Source: Adiantum capillus-veneris (Eukaryota; Streptophyta; Polypodiopsida; Polypodiales; Pteridaceae). Taken from it: DNA of 64,000 nt. The DNA lies in contig CM043950.1 in the NCBI GenBank assembly GCA_014529385.2, positions 82,036,843 to 82,100,842 of the forward strand. The letters are read 5' to 3'. Under the pieces are notes generated by a model, which worked only from the letters and a program-made list of their open reading frames with translations, was not told the origin of the DNA and made no database searches. A program made the translations under genes and the position numbers. The stretch's first letter is position 1. Each line of letters opens with the position of its first letter. Shown here in pieces: positions 45,836 to 58,600 of this stretch.

Positions 45836-48552
45836 GCACAAGCCCAAAGAAGGACGAACGAACCCATAATAGAAGAACCAAAAACAGATGCCCAAAGTTT
45901 AGAAACAAAAAATCAGAGAAGCACTTGGAAAGCGAGAAAGGCGTGTACGACAGGAAAGAACGAGAACAAACAGCCCTATTCGATGAGTTGAAACATACAA
46001 AGAACAGATTGGAGCGGTTAGAAGATCTAGCTAGCCTAAGCACACACACCACAGCAGCCATAGCACCCAAGGAAATAGCAGAGCCCAAAAGTGCAGGATC
46101 AGGAGGATCTGTACTGGCAGACAAGGTAAATGAGCAGCTGGATGCGCTTCTAAAAGCTTATGAAGCTCGGGTTAAAAAGAACCAAACCCAGGAGCAAAGG
46201 TGGATGACTTATCCATATGTAGAAATAGAAAAACAAAGGTTGGATATGTGTAAAAAGATGATCGAGACGGCTCAATCATTGATGGAAGACCCGTTGGGTA
46301 AACTGACAAATTGTCATGACGCACCAGCTCCAACCCCTATCCAGACAACATTAGATAAACATGAAGAAATAAAGGAAAGACTCACTAATGATTATGAGTC
46401 CAGAGGACAGCCTATCATAGTGCCAAATACCACCGATGAGGCAAGTGACGGGGTCCATCCTAAAATATTGGCAGAAATGGGAAAGGACGATAATGGTATA
46501 GATGATCTGTGGAAGCAAATCAGGGAGGCCAACGAGGCTAATAGGATGAGTCACCACATGAATAGCACGAGAAAAGAAAAGAACGTGATCTTAGCTCCTA
46601 TTGAAGAATCTGAGGCAAGATCACAAATGAACTTTGAGATACATTCACAAGGGGGAGACCACTGATCTATTAGTTCGGGGCACAGCCAACCAAACTCTTT
46701 GAAAACTTTACCCTCTTACCTGGGATAATATGAAGCTAAGTCGGAAGTGAGAGCACTCCCATCTCAAAGACTTTCTTCTAACAAGGTGATGGATTCACAA
46801 GGATTGATTGAGCTGTTATCCACCACGGTGGCATGCACAATCACGTTAGCAGAACTCCTAAGGTTAAGGCCAAACATGTGGACCACAGTAGGAAAATGCC
46901 TAGAAAAATTTGGAGTGAAAGACCCCACCTTGAAGCTACAAGAAGGAATCAGGGAGTTGGACAGGCCTAACCTAAACACTAGGCCGATACCATTGAATAA
47001 GGTTTGAGAATATTGGGAGGGAGAAGACGGAAACACCACGCTACCGGTAGAATTCCAAGGAGTAGTTTCCAAGGCTATTCTTGATAGTGGAGCGGGAGTT
47101 GCTATCGCCACCAAGGAAATCTGGAAAAAATGGGGAAAACCAGCTTTGAGGGCTACCAGAATGAAGCTGCAGTTGGCAAATGGGTTCATGGAGAAGCCTC
47201 TAGGACTATTAGAAAAAGTAATTGTCACTTCGTGTGGAATCGAGTACGAGCATACATTTGCAATAGTCAATTTTGACAAAAAGAACAATTATGAGATAAT
47301 CTTGGGATGACCATTCATGCGACAAGTGAAGATGGTCCAAGATTGGGGTTATGACCACATATACCCCAGACATGGCGATACGACAACTAAAATACACCTG
47401 AAAGACCATAGTTACAAAGATGTAAACCAAACACCAGTGGAAGAGTTTGATTCGGCTACAATAGCAAGATCGGAACTACCATCATGGTTAGGGCAACCAA
47501 AAGAGCTATGGATGTGCGGAGCTTCACATTGTGGAAGCTTAAGAAAAGAGGAATGCATCTTAGAAAGATCAATTGAGGACAAGGAGTATATTCCGGAACC
47601 TTTCCCTGAAGATGCCTTGGAACCTCTAGAATGGGAGCACATACTGGCAACATTAGATGTCTGTACCATTACCAACAGTCCAACAACAAAATTTTGCGAT
47701 AAGGATGGCTACGATGTGCTACCCTATTACATGGTAAGCGTTGTACCAGAGAAAGAGACGGTAGAACCCACAGAACAAGAAGAGTTTTACAACTCCTCTG
47801 AAAAATTGGAAGTAAATGATGAGGCAGATAATAAGTGTTCAGACACCTCAAGTGAGCGTGGGAATAAAGCTGAGAATATCAAGTTTTATGATTTTGCTAA
47901 TCAACACCCTAGACGCCAAGAACGCTATAGGAGGAAAAGAGCAGGAAGGAAAGCGAGAGAGAACCTGATGCCCAAGATAAAAGGTAAAACTCACTATTTG
48001 ATGCTTGTAAAAGCAGAGGATTCTGTAAAAGATCAAATATCAGAAAAATTCTCAGAAAATCGAAAAGAACGAACGCGAGAAGAAATAAAACAGGTAAGAA
48101 AAGCTGAAACCGAAACAAAATCACAAAAATATGAAAAATCAAAAAAAGAACCAACAAAAAACCAAGAGTGGACCAAACTGGAGCGTAAACAGAAATACCA
48201 AGAACTGAAACGGTCTTTGAGAGAGATATGGACTATTGAAGAAGATAGTGATGGTAAAGGGGAGTCAGAAAAGGGCAACATGAACGTACCAGCACACTAT
48301 TGAAAATTTACTATCCAAGATAGAAAAATCATCATGACGCCACCGATCAGGGAGAGAACCAACCAAGAATCTTACGATGGGCCTGAAAATGCAAAAAGAA
48401 TAGACCTCGCAGAACCAGGTGAAAAGCCTTAGCCGGTCTATATAGCTAACGATTTAGAGCCTGAGGAGGAAGCACAGCTAACACAACTTCTCACGAAGTA
48501 TAAAGATGTGTTCGCTTGGTCCTATAAAGACCTCAAAGGATTTGACCCATTG
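45832..48552 (+). pseudogene. protease region and linkers of E3 (first pol frame)
   Basis: One frame from the ATG at 45832. A charged, coiled-coil-like spacer comes first (LFDELKHTKNRLERLEDLAS), then a retropepsin: VVSKAILDSGAGVAIATKEI with the DSGA active site (about 47087) and YEIILG with a TGA where the usual R/xPF follows (47308). A long Lys/Glu-rich linker (47900-48290) precedes the RT lead-in YKDVFAWSYKDLKGFDP. Stops: 46663, 47005, 47308, 48301 and near 48430. Near 48580 the frame changes by one base into RT, at an A run. Confidence 0.85.
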
Positions 48553-48554
48553 AT

Positions 48555-49814
48555 ATGCCAACATACAATTCCTTTGAAATGGATGCAAAACCTAGCAAAC
48601 AACGTACTTATACATATAATGACACATTTTCCAAACGAATCAAAGAAGAGATTGATAAACTGATGGAAGTAGAGTTCATCTATGAGATTGAACATACAGA
48701 TTGGGTGTCACCCATTGTGGTAGTTCCCAAGAAGAATGAAAAACTATAGGTGTGTGTAAACCTCAAAAAGGTGAATGCAGCAACCACAAGGGATAATTAT
48801 CCCTTGCCAATTACAGAACATGTCCTTGAGCGAGTGGCCGGGAAACGGGCTTATTCCTTTCTAGATGGGTTTTCAGGATACAACCAACTGGCAATAGCAA
48901 GGGAGGATCAACACAAAACAGTGTTTGCCACAGAACGGGAGATTTATGCATATCGAATTATGCCATTTGGCTTAACAAATGCACCAGTCACTTTCTAGAG
49001 GTTAATGACTCACGCTTTCAAGGAATACCTAAGAATATTCTTAGAAATTTACATGGATGACCTGTGTGTACACTCTCTTCTGCGAGAGGAACATATTGAC
49101 CATTTGCAAAAGGTCTTTGAAAAGTGCAGAACATATCGAATCTGTCTGAACCCGAAAAAGTGTGTATTTATGGTTAAGCAAGGATGAATATTAGGACACA
49201 TTGTCTCAAGAAACGGCATAACCACAAACCTAGACAAAGTCAAAGTCATTGTAGACCTGCCCAGGCTTACTAATGCTAAACAAGTGCAATCCTTCATGGG
49301 GCACTGCGGATATTATCGAAGATTCATATACATATATGCGGTTATCGCACAACCTCTGTATCGTTTGCTAGTCAATTTCGAATGGACCAAGGAGTGTGAA
49401 ACCTCATTCCAAAGGCTGAAGGAAAACCTTATATTAGCACCTGTACTAAAGGGACCAGATTGGGAAAAGATATTCCACGTGCACATTGATGCTTCAGCAT
49501 ATGCCATTGGAAGTATTCTAGCTCAACCTAGAGACGGAACAATGGATTTTCCGGTTTGCTATGCGGGCCGACAGTTAAACAGTGCAGAAAAGAACTACAC
49601 AACCACCAAGAGGGAAGGGTTAGGAATGATTTATGCTGTAAAGAAATTTCGGCATTATTTGCTTGCAAACAAATTTGTGTTCTTCACGGATCATCAAGCT
49701 CTTTTATACCTAGTAAATAAACCTTGCAATACAGGGAGAATCGTACGCGGGTTTATTATATTTCTAGAATTTGACTTCATAGTGGTGGTCAAAAAGGGTA
49801 AAACCCATCTGTGA
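48555..49814 (+). pseudogene. reverse transcriptase and RNase H of E3
   Basis: RT blocks: IKEEIDKLMEVEFIYEIEH, WVSPIVVVPKKN, VNAATTRDNYPLPITEHVLE, IMPFGLTNAP, and catalytic YMDDLCVHS (about 49048). RNase H: HIDASAYAIGSILAQ, EKNYTTTKREGLGMIYAVKKF and VFFTDHQALLYL, so the acidic residues are present. In-frame stops: TAG 48747, TAG 48996, TGA 49185, TGA 49812. All leave the frame unchanged, so the decay is by point mutation. Confidence 0.95.
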
Positions 49815-52235
49815 GCTGATCATCTTTCAAGAATACACAACGAGGAAGCTCCTCAAGGGGTAGATGATGACATACCAAATGCTTATCTTTTCAACATTGA
49901 AATGGTACCCAAATGGTCCCAGGAAATAGTTAGCATTCTCTCCTTCGGAAGTGAGTTTGATAATACAGGATGTAGATCCAAATAGCAAACAATTTGACAA
50001 ACAAAAAACTTCCAGTTGATAGCAGGATAGCTGTATCATCTTGAATCTGACCTAATCCTACGATTATGTATAAATCTGGAAGAATTCGAGTGCTACCTTG
50101 AAGAGGCACATGTCCAGGGTCGTGCATTTCATTGTTCGACAGTGAAAACACACCAGAGATTGAAATAGTTAGGGGTTTATTGGACAACTATGTATGCGGA
50201 TACACATTCTTATGTTACCAATTGTACAGTATGTAGTGCCAAACGACCAGTGGATCGCGCAACTTTGTTTCGGGTGAACATAGCACCTGCATGGAGCCAA
50301 TATATCATTGACTTCCTAACCACTAGAACGTTCCCTGAGAACATTACAAGAGCACAGGAAAAATCTATAGAGCTGGAAGCTCGTGACTTTTAGTTAATTG
50401 GAAATCAACTCTATAAGCGGGGAAAGGACAATCAACTTAGAATCTGTGTAAGTGAAAGTGAATACCTGCTGATTCTAGAACATGCACATAGCGGAGTAAG
50501 TGGAGGCCATTTTTCGGGCAATAAGACGGCGAAAATTGTCTTAACCGCAGGAATTTGGTGGCCTACATTGCACATGGATGCTGATGAGTTTGTAAAGCGT
50601 TGTGATGCGTGTCAACGCACCAAGATACCAATAAAAAGAGATGAGATGCCATTAAGGCCAATGATGGGGGCAAGGGCATTTGCAAAATGGGGCATTGATT
50701 TTGTAGGACCTATATCACCCCCTTCATATCGCACCCATACCCAATATATCATTGTGGCTACGGACTATCTCACAAAATGGGTCGAAGCCAAAGCAACACA
50801 AAAAGCTGATACACGCACCACGGCTAAATTTTTGTATGAGAATGTTTTTTTATGTTACGGGTTACCAATAGAAATTGTCAATGACTGTGGAACACACTTC
50901 CTCAATGAAGTCATTGAATATCTACTAGAGGAATTCATGGTCATACATAGGAAATCAACACCATACCACCCACAGGCCAATGGGCAAGCTGAGGCCACAA
51001 ATAAAACACTATGCACGATTCTCACTAAAATAGTGTCAAAATCAAGAACCGATTGGGATCAGCAGCTACACTCAACACTATGGGCATACAGGGTAGCTTA
51101 CAAAACATCAATAGGAACAACACCATACAACATGGTGTTTGGGCTAAATGCTATACTACCCATAGAGTTTTTAATACCAACTCTACGAGTAGCAACAAGC
51201 TTGGAATGGACAGGGCATGAACTCTCTTCAAGAATTAATGATCTTGAGAAGCTAGATGAACTCCGCTTACAAGCTGTTGCTTCGATCTATGCTAAAAAGA
51301 GAAGACAAAAGGAATTTTTTGATAAACATGTGCGTACCAAAGAGTTCAAAACAAGTGATTACGTACTTGTTTATACCTTGAAGCAACATGCCAAGAAACT
51401 TAAAAAGCGAGGGATGGGACCATTTGCGATTCATGATCTATCACAAAGTGGAGCTGTCAAGCTTGCTACATTAGCAGGTGAAGAAATGCCAAACTGGATT
51501 AGTGGGTGTCGACTGAGGAGATACCTTCTACCCCTCACACAGGAGATGCTCCAACAAATCCATCAAGGAAAACAAAGAATGAAGGAAAAAGAGAGAGTAC
51601 TGGACGAAGCTCAAGCCGAAGCACAAGAACGCATTGCAAAAAGACGGCTTCTACGACAACAACAACAGAGTAAACCACCATTGAGAATCAATGCCATTCG
51701 ACTGATGAACTTGGAGGAGGAAACAATAGAGCCAATAATTACAGTCAAAGTGGGCAACAATCAAGTTGAATCAATATCCTTGCTTGATTCGGGTGCTCAA
51801 GCAAATTTGATCTCTTACGGATTATACCAACAGCTCAAAGTCACAGATCAACTTCATCCTACCCCCCAAGTGCTGGAAAGTATCACATCACACCCATTGA
51901 AAACATTAGGATGGATTATATTGCATGTACAACTACATCAATATATTTGCCCACACAAATTCTATGTGGTGACAGAGGAAAGCACACAACACCCAATGAT
52001 GCTAGGGAAACCTTGGCAAAAAGCATACAATGTCCAGATAGATTGGCAAGCAAAGGCGGTCAAAATTCCGCACAAACATGAACAACAGGTGATAGCTTTT
52101 GCTCAGAAATACCATTATGATCAACTAAAAGCCATGCAATCACTGGCAACAAAGACAAAAGAACAAATACCATCAAAGAAAACCATGCAACCTGAGACCA
52201 GCAACCAGGTAAAATCCAACCATGCTAATCACTGA
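49815..52235 (+). pseudogene. integrase of E3 fused to a second retropepsin-like domain
   Basis: Same frame as RT. Two zinc-binding HHCC-like units occur in a row: EEAHVQGRAFH..CTVC (50112-50240) and EHAHSGVSGGH..CDAC (50480-50615). The catalytic core from 50690 has D in GIDFVGP, D in IVNDCGTHF and E in NGQAEATNK, 35 residues apart (DD35E intact). After the integrase C-terminal region, with no stop, comes a second protease-like domain: SISLLDSGAQANLISYGLY (about residue 405 of the 50568 ORF) and HPMMLGKPWQKAYNVQIDW (about 475). Stops in the first part: several at 49980-50030, TAG near 50167, TAG 50391. From 50568 to 52235 the frame is open for 555 codons. Confidence 0.9.
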
Positions 52236-52814
52236 CAGATGAAGTCACTGGCCACAACGCAAAAATCTAGGCTACCAAAACAAGGTAAACGTGTATGGAT
52301 GCGGAAGGATAGAAATGCAATGGCGGAAAAAAAACAATGTAACAACCGGATTCCAACAAAGCAGACGGTGCAACCCAAAACCAAGGTCATAAAACAGATA
52401 TGGATCCCAAAGAAAATGCTTAGCCATAACCCAAATGTCACTCACATTTGGATACCAAAGCAAAAGCCAAAGGAAATCCCTACGGTACAAGCAACAATGG
52501 AAAGCAGACATCTGCAGGTCAACAAGGAGAACAGATACATGTGGATGCCAATGACAGACAAACCAGTGGTAAACAAGAAAGTGCCAAACCATCTACAAAA
52601 GTTGGTAGCACCAAACTACCAATGGAAAGCCAAGGCCATAAGGCCCATCGCTATCACATCCCGGCCAATTCTATCCTCAGAAACAGCTACGACTCCATCA
52701 AAAGTGTCGACAAAGCAATTGCCTCTTGCCAAAAAGACAATTAAACAGAGAGCAGTAGAGTTACAGCTGCTACTTGCAAAGAAAGCAGGAACCCTCGACG
52801 GCGAATTCCAATAA
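52236..52814 (+). pseudogene. basic tail with repeated W-(I/M)-P-K motif
   Basis: In frame with integrase after a single TGA (52233). About 190 very basic residues with a recurring motif: KRVWMRKD, KQIWIPKK, THIWIPKQK, RYMWMPMT, spaced about 25-30 residues. This suggests a nucleic-acid-binding repeat; short KxxWxPK motifs are known from other plant retroelement polyproteins. No enzyme motif. It ends LLAKKAGTLDGEFQ. Confidence 0.6.
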
Positions 52815-55631
52815 GCATCTTGCTTATTCCCTTCTCTTGCACGGCATTAATTTTTCCATGCATTAACCGAGTATGCATAAAATAGGGCCACATTAATCGG
52901 CCAGGCATTAGCACAAATTTTTCAACCTATGCACGGCACATACCTCGAGGCGAAACCTTGTCGTCCGGGAGGACTCCGACTAGGAGGGGGGGAGGCATTC
53001 TCAATGCAGAACCAATAACAGAAACAACAAAAAAAAGGGCATGATTTTTGACTATTTTAAGGGTTGACGTTTGATTGCGAAATTTTATGGAGTAACCCAA
53101 GTATATATGCCCTTATACAGCATGAAGCTACAAGTATAGGCGGCCAAACGCCAAATCAAGCCTCTAGGTGTGTGTATATAAGTAGAAATAGCCATTTTTC
53201 AAGCAAAATATTGGTAAAACGGAGAAATCCGGCCATAAAAATTGCATGTGAGTGTATATAATGTGTTGCGGTGATGTTTGTGATCTATTTTGAATTTTGG
53301 GGATTTTCTGGGTTTGATTTGCTATTTTCCTTTTAATTTTGCTAATTTTCGGCAGAAAAACTTCAAAAATAAAAAAAGCAGGTGAAAAACAGTCGTAATG
53401 AAAAACAAAAAATATGAGGATGACCAGTGACTAAAGAAAAACCTATGGTACAGTGGGGGTGCAATTATGAGACTGGAGCGGAACGCGTGTTTTGGCTAGG
53501 TTTTGACCGAAATGACAAATTTCTGGTAAACAGAGCAACAAATGGAGTCCAAATCAAGAAATTTTTGAGCCTAAACCGCATCTCGCAGGAAGATAGGAGC
53601 ACATGTCAAATTTCATGAAAAGTGGTTCGGGGACCTCCATTATAAGAATTTTTCACCCCATTTTTAGCTCATTCTCACTATTGACTTTGTGGAGAGAGCT
53701 TCTCCACCTAGAGCGGATCGACCTTCCAGCAGCTTGTACGATGCGCACGTCTACCCGACCAGCTCCAGACATGAGAGGTAGGCTCACCACCTTGAGCTTT
53801 TCGCGCATGATTGTCATTATGTCGTGAAAACTAGCGTAGAGGTCACACACAAAGCGAGCGGTAGATACCTGCAAGTAGAGACAGCGGCCTAACGGCTAAC
53901 CTGAAAGCAACAAGACTTCATCGGCAGCTTACCCTAGTCTAGGAGACCAGTCCTGGATAGCCAAAGGAAGTGGGAAACCATCGGGAAAAACCCTAATTCC
54001 CAGAAACCCGCAAGAGGCCACCAAATGGGAATCGGCGAAACGGCGAGCAAATGCTACCAAAATTTATGGGTAGGAGCATCTCGACATGCTCGACAAGTCC
54101 ATATGACCCTCATGACCAAAAAGTGACCCGAAGCGGCACTAAACCTCAGAAACGGCATCAGACACACAAAGCATCAAAATGCATTTGCGGCCAAACCGCA
54201 AGTCCGTTTGCCACCAAACTTCACGAGCGGCTTTCCTAGACCATCAACAACCAAGTCCTATGGTGTTATACCACCACAAATCATCAAAGGTATGTAAACG
54301 CAACCACGGGTTCTTCTAGAGCGACAAATTGCCAAATGGAGCTTCGGTGAAGCCAAAGTCGACAAAAACCATACGGCAAGGATCCCCAAGGGATTGGGAA
54401 GCTATGGAGACCAACATCGAGAAATTTCATCGCCAAAAAGCACTCCAAATGTCAGAAAACGTCTCGGAGGCTCTAAAGTCCACACAGGGAGTTATACTCT
54501 ATCCATTTGACTTTTTTGTTGAAATTAGGCTCAAAAGGGACTTAGGGGGGCAAAGGGCAAGCACTGGGAGCACTGACACTGAAAAAATCATCAGGAGACA
54601 TCCTACACGTAGGATGTCTCAAAGGCACTTTTTGGCACAAAACCCAACAATGTTTGTCATGCACATGTTCTAAATGACATTTACAAGCCCTACACCAAGT
54701 TTCATTACATTTGGACAAGATTTGACCTCATATGCATGGAAAAACGCAAAGTTAGGGCATAGAGGCAATAATGGGCCATTGACCTACCAAATCTTGGCCA
54801 AATCTCATGAAACTTGCACAACACATTCACATACACATCAACAAACCATTTGTGTGGTCAGGGAATAAAAATGTTGAATTAGACATCCTACGCGTAGGAT
54901 GTCTAATGGACCTTTTTGGCATGGAAGGGAATTTTTGACATTCCAGATTTAATTACCTCATCAGCAAGAGCCCATATGTCAAGTTTGAAGCCATTCTAAT
55001 CACTTTTGACCCCCAACACCTTCAAGATACACTTTTTGAGCCCAAAAACACCTCACAGAGCCCTACAGGCATCAAATCTTATCCAAATTCAGATCCAAGA
55101 ACATGGCCATGTTCCATAGGCCAAGGACAACCCACAGAACAAGTTTTATGCAATTCTGATGAAAAAGACATCCTACGCGTAGGATGTCTTCAATATAAAT
55201 TTAGCCTTCTGTGCAAGAAATGTCATCATAGGAGCCAATACCATGATGCAGTAGGCCCATATACCCATTTTCAACCCATTTAGACATCAATTGCTACCCA
55301 TGATGGACAATCTATCCAAATTGTGACCTAAAGCCTAAATCAGCCCAAAAATCTACTTTTTGTCATCCAAATTCAAATCCAAGTTTATAACCATGTTCCA
55401 TGAGCCTACCTGCATGTCAAGTATGAACCAATTCTGAAGAAAAAGACATCCTACGCGTAGGATGTCTAGATGGAATTTTTGGCCAGATTTGCATTGTGAG
55501 CACATTCACAGCTTCACAAGTTCTTTTTAAGCTATAATTTCAATTTTCAAGTCATTTGGATAAGTAAAACTCAGCTTAACAACTGATATGGAAAAAACGC
55601 TAACTTTGGATTGCTCAGTGCAACAGGATCT
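52815..55631. other. spacer between pol and ORF3, carrying palindromes
   Basis: 2.8 kb without convincing ORFs. It has a short perfect hairpin GTGGAGA-gagct-TCTCCAC (53688-53706), and from 54598 on the palindrome array. The sequence around the palindromes is a degenerate repeat of about 284 bp (phrases like CAATTCTGATGAAAAAG and CCAATTCTGAAGAAAAAG directly before them). It could hold the promoter or splice acceptor for ORF3, but none is evident. Confidence 0.7.
54598..55465. repeat. E3 palindrome array before ORF3: ACATCCTACGCGTAGGATGT x4
   Basis: Copies start at 54598, 54883, 55168 and 55446; gaps 285, 285, 278. The last three are perfect; the first has CACG for CGCG in the centre. All are followed by CT and preceded by AG or GAG, so the full match is 22-24 bp. 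Confidence 0.97.
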
Positions 55632-58600
55632 ATGGCAGCCTCAAAGTCATCGGCAAAGAAGAAGAGAATGACAATCAAAGATTATTTGAACAAGGTGGAA
55701 CCTTTTGTCATTCTAGAGGGAACACTAAAGCCCACCAGCACCTGGATACAGGAAGATCTGTTAGAGTCAAACGACCTAAAGATCTACCACGGGGTGTTCA
55801 AAGACAATGAAGGCAATGTAATAGAGCTACCAATGCTGACAAGAGAGCTCAATGAACTTTTCCGAAGCAAAATGGCCGGTTACTTGGAGAAAATTGACCT
55901 CCATAACTATTTCGAAGCAATACCAGCAGGGGTGGACGTCAAAAGAGTATGGGAGTTTGTAACAAGCATCAAAGAGGATGGAGTGGGCAAGGTGATAGAT
56001 TTGCCCGGAAGACCCGATACAGAGATGATTATCACGGAGCGGGTTGTAGCCCATGCACTAGATCTCTCCAATCAGGGAGACAGTGTGACAAAAAGAAGGG
56101 ATGAAGTCAAGGTGTACAAAGAGAAAAAGGCCAATTACACCTTTGAAGACATCACCAACCCAAAGGTGGCGATCATGAGCCAATTGTACAACCAGTACTT
56201 CCACATGTGCATGAAGAGGCCACATAAGTACAAGATTCCGCCAGGTGCAATTTCCACAACTTTTACTTGGGCAATGACAAAAGGCACCCCAAAGATAATC
56301 AACTATGCGGCATACATACATGATAGCTTGGTAAAAATGGGCAACAAAAAGCCAACCTACATAGTGCCAGGAGAAATGATAACCAAGGTAATTTATGCAG
56401 CACTACATGCCAAGGGAAGGTGGCCTGACCCCCCATCTTAGAATGATTGGCTAAGGGTAAAGGAAGACAAAGAAGATGAGCCACAACGAGCACCTAGGGT
56501 GGCTACAAGGTTGAAGAGACGGCTAGAGCCAGTTGTAGAGGAGCAACCTGAGCAGAAGAAAGGAGAAAATGAATCTGCTCAAGTGCCGGACAAAGAGACA
56601 AGATCACAAAAAGCGGCAAGACTCGAAAGGCTGATGGAGAGTTTCTGAGCAGAAAGAGCCCTCAAGGGTGATTTAAACGAACTATGGAAGCCATCTCTCG
56701 AGTCTATGTCCGGATCATCCAGAAGAGTGCAAAGGGACCTCTTTGAAGACTATATCAAGAATTTCAAGATTCTTGATGTTGCAGCGGAAAACATTCCCCA
56801 TGTCCCTTTCACCGAGGAAGAAGTGGAGCAGATAAGGCAGACATTGCTAGATGAACAAGAAAGACAAGAAAGGGAAAGAAAAACGAAAGCAAACAGAGAC
56901 TTCAAGGGCAAACCTGCAGCTTTACTAGATAGCCCTAAACCCAGCCCACAGCCATCACCGCCACCATCACCACCTCCTAGCAGCCCTCCACCAGAAGATA
57001 AGGAGGTTGAGGACAATCAAGAAGAACACTAGGCTGAGGAGAAAGAGCAAAGGCAAGAACCTGAGCCCAAAGAAGAGACCAAGCCTGCGTCTGAGAAAAA
57101 AGAACTAGATGAGGCAAATTATGCATTTTTGGACCTGCTAGCTACAGGATATACAAGGGAAGAAGCCGCCACAGTTGCATTCAACTTGGCAAGAACAAGG
57201 CATAAAGAATAGATGCCAAGCATCTGGCTAGTTGAGCTGAAGGAAACTGCTACCGATACGGTAGACCTACACCCGCCCTCTAATGATTGGGACGTGGTGA
57301 TGAAAATGCTAGCGGGAATAAGAGCACAATCTATGGCATCAGACAAAGAATTAAGAACTATAAAGTCCACCGAAGAAAAGACCAAGATGGAAAGGGATAC
57401 TCTGCAGGCACAAAGCCAAGTACAAAAAGAGAGAGAAGATGACCTCCAGGCCAGCTTGGCAACCGCTCTACAAAACTGCCAAGCAAAGGAAGAAGCAAAT
57501 GAGGCAGCAGCAAAAAGATTACAAGCAGCTGAAGAAAAGTGTTTGCAACTCTGCAAGTCATTGCTAGATGCTGAAGAAGAACGAGATAATCTGACACTCC
57601 AGCTAGCAGAAGAAACTAAAGAAGTAGAAGCCATGAGGAATGCCAAGGAAAAGGCGGAGATAGAACAAGAAGCAAGCCTGGATGAAGTCCTTGAGCTCAA
57701 AGACCAATTAAAAGTCAAAGATCAAACCATCCAGAGGCTGCGAGCATCACCTGCTAGAGTTAGAGCTACAAGCTCGACTCAAATAATTTCGGAGATTCAA
57801 ATATATGAGGAGCAGATGCAAGAACTCCAGGAGGAGCTGACTCTCGAGAAGAAGCAGAGGTTGATGATGGCTGAAGGTTCTATCGCAATGCAAACCAGAA
57901 TGGAGGACAACCAAAAATCCCTACAAGAAGAATTGGAGAGCATAAAGATAAAGCTCGAGGAGGCTGAAAAAGTAAACGCTGAACTCAATGACCTCCTCGT
58001 GACTATGGGAGGAGAAGCCGAAGCAGAAAAGTAGACACTCCTCAAGAAAATTGAGGAGTTGAAAGGCCGGAAACAAGCAGAAGCAGAAAGCTCAGGGCCA
58101 GCTGCCAATGAGGGCATCGACCTCGAAAATGTGGTAGATCCTGTGGACACACCCATGCCAGAGGAAAGCACAGCAGGATCCTCTCAAGAGCCACAGGATC
58201 TAACACAAGAAGAGGAGGAAAAATTGCGTAAGGCAATAGAGGCAGATCTCAGAGAAAGCACAAAGGAAGCCTTGGAATGGGAACAGAGGGTTTTCAAATC
58301 TATGACAATTCAGAAAATCGACGCCAGCAATCTCAGGCGTGAATGGTTTCAACCCTCTCTCCCATATCCATTGCTGAAATATGAAGCGACAACAATAAAC
58401 AGGCGAATCAGATAAGAGCCAACGGTCCCTCTCTACAATGCAGACACCTCAAGGCCAGAAGGAGTAAAGCTCATAGTGGATTCTCAGCCAAAGTGGAGGA
58501 AATCTTGGCTTACCAAGTACCCACAATACCTAATCCACTTGGTAGAGGCACCTAAACACATCAGAGACAACCTCAGCTTCTGTCCTCTACCAAAGGTTAG

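Noticed and set aside
43331-52814. Stop codons as programmed readthrough or recoding sites
   Set aside because: There are too many, of all three types in the left element and mostly TGA/TAG in E3, spread through catalytic domains; decay explains them.
53688-53706. GTGGAGA-gagct-TCTCCAC hairpin as a regulatory element
   Set aside because: Single copy, short, and without context; not more than expected by chance.
57119-57718. Minus-strand Ser-rich frame opposite ORF3
   Set aside because: Antisense of the coiled-coil segment; composition is the complement of Glu/Lys codons.
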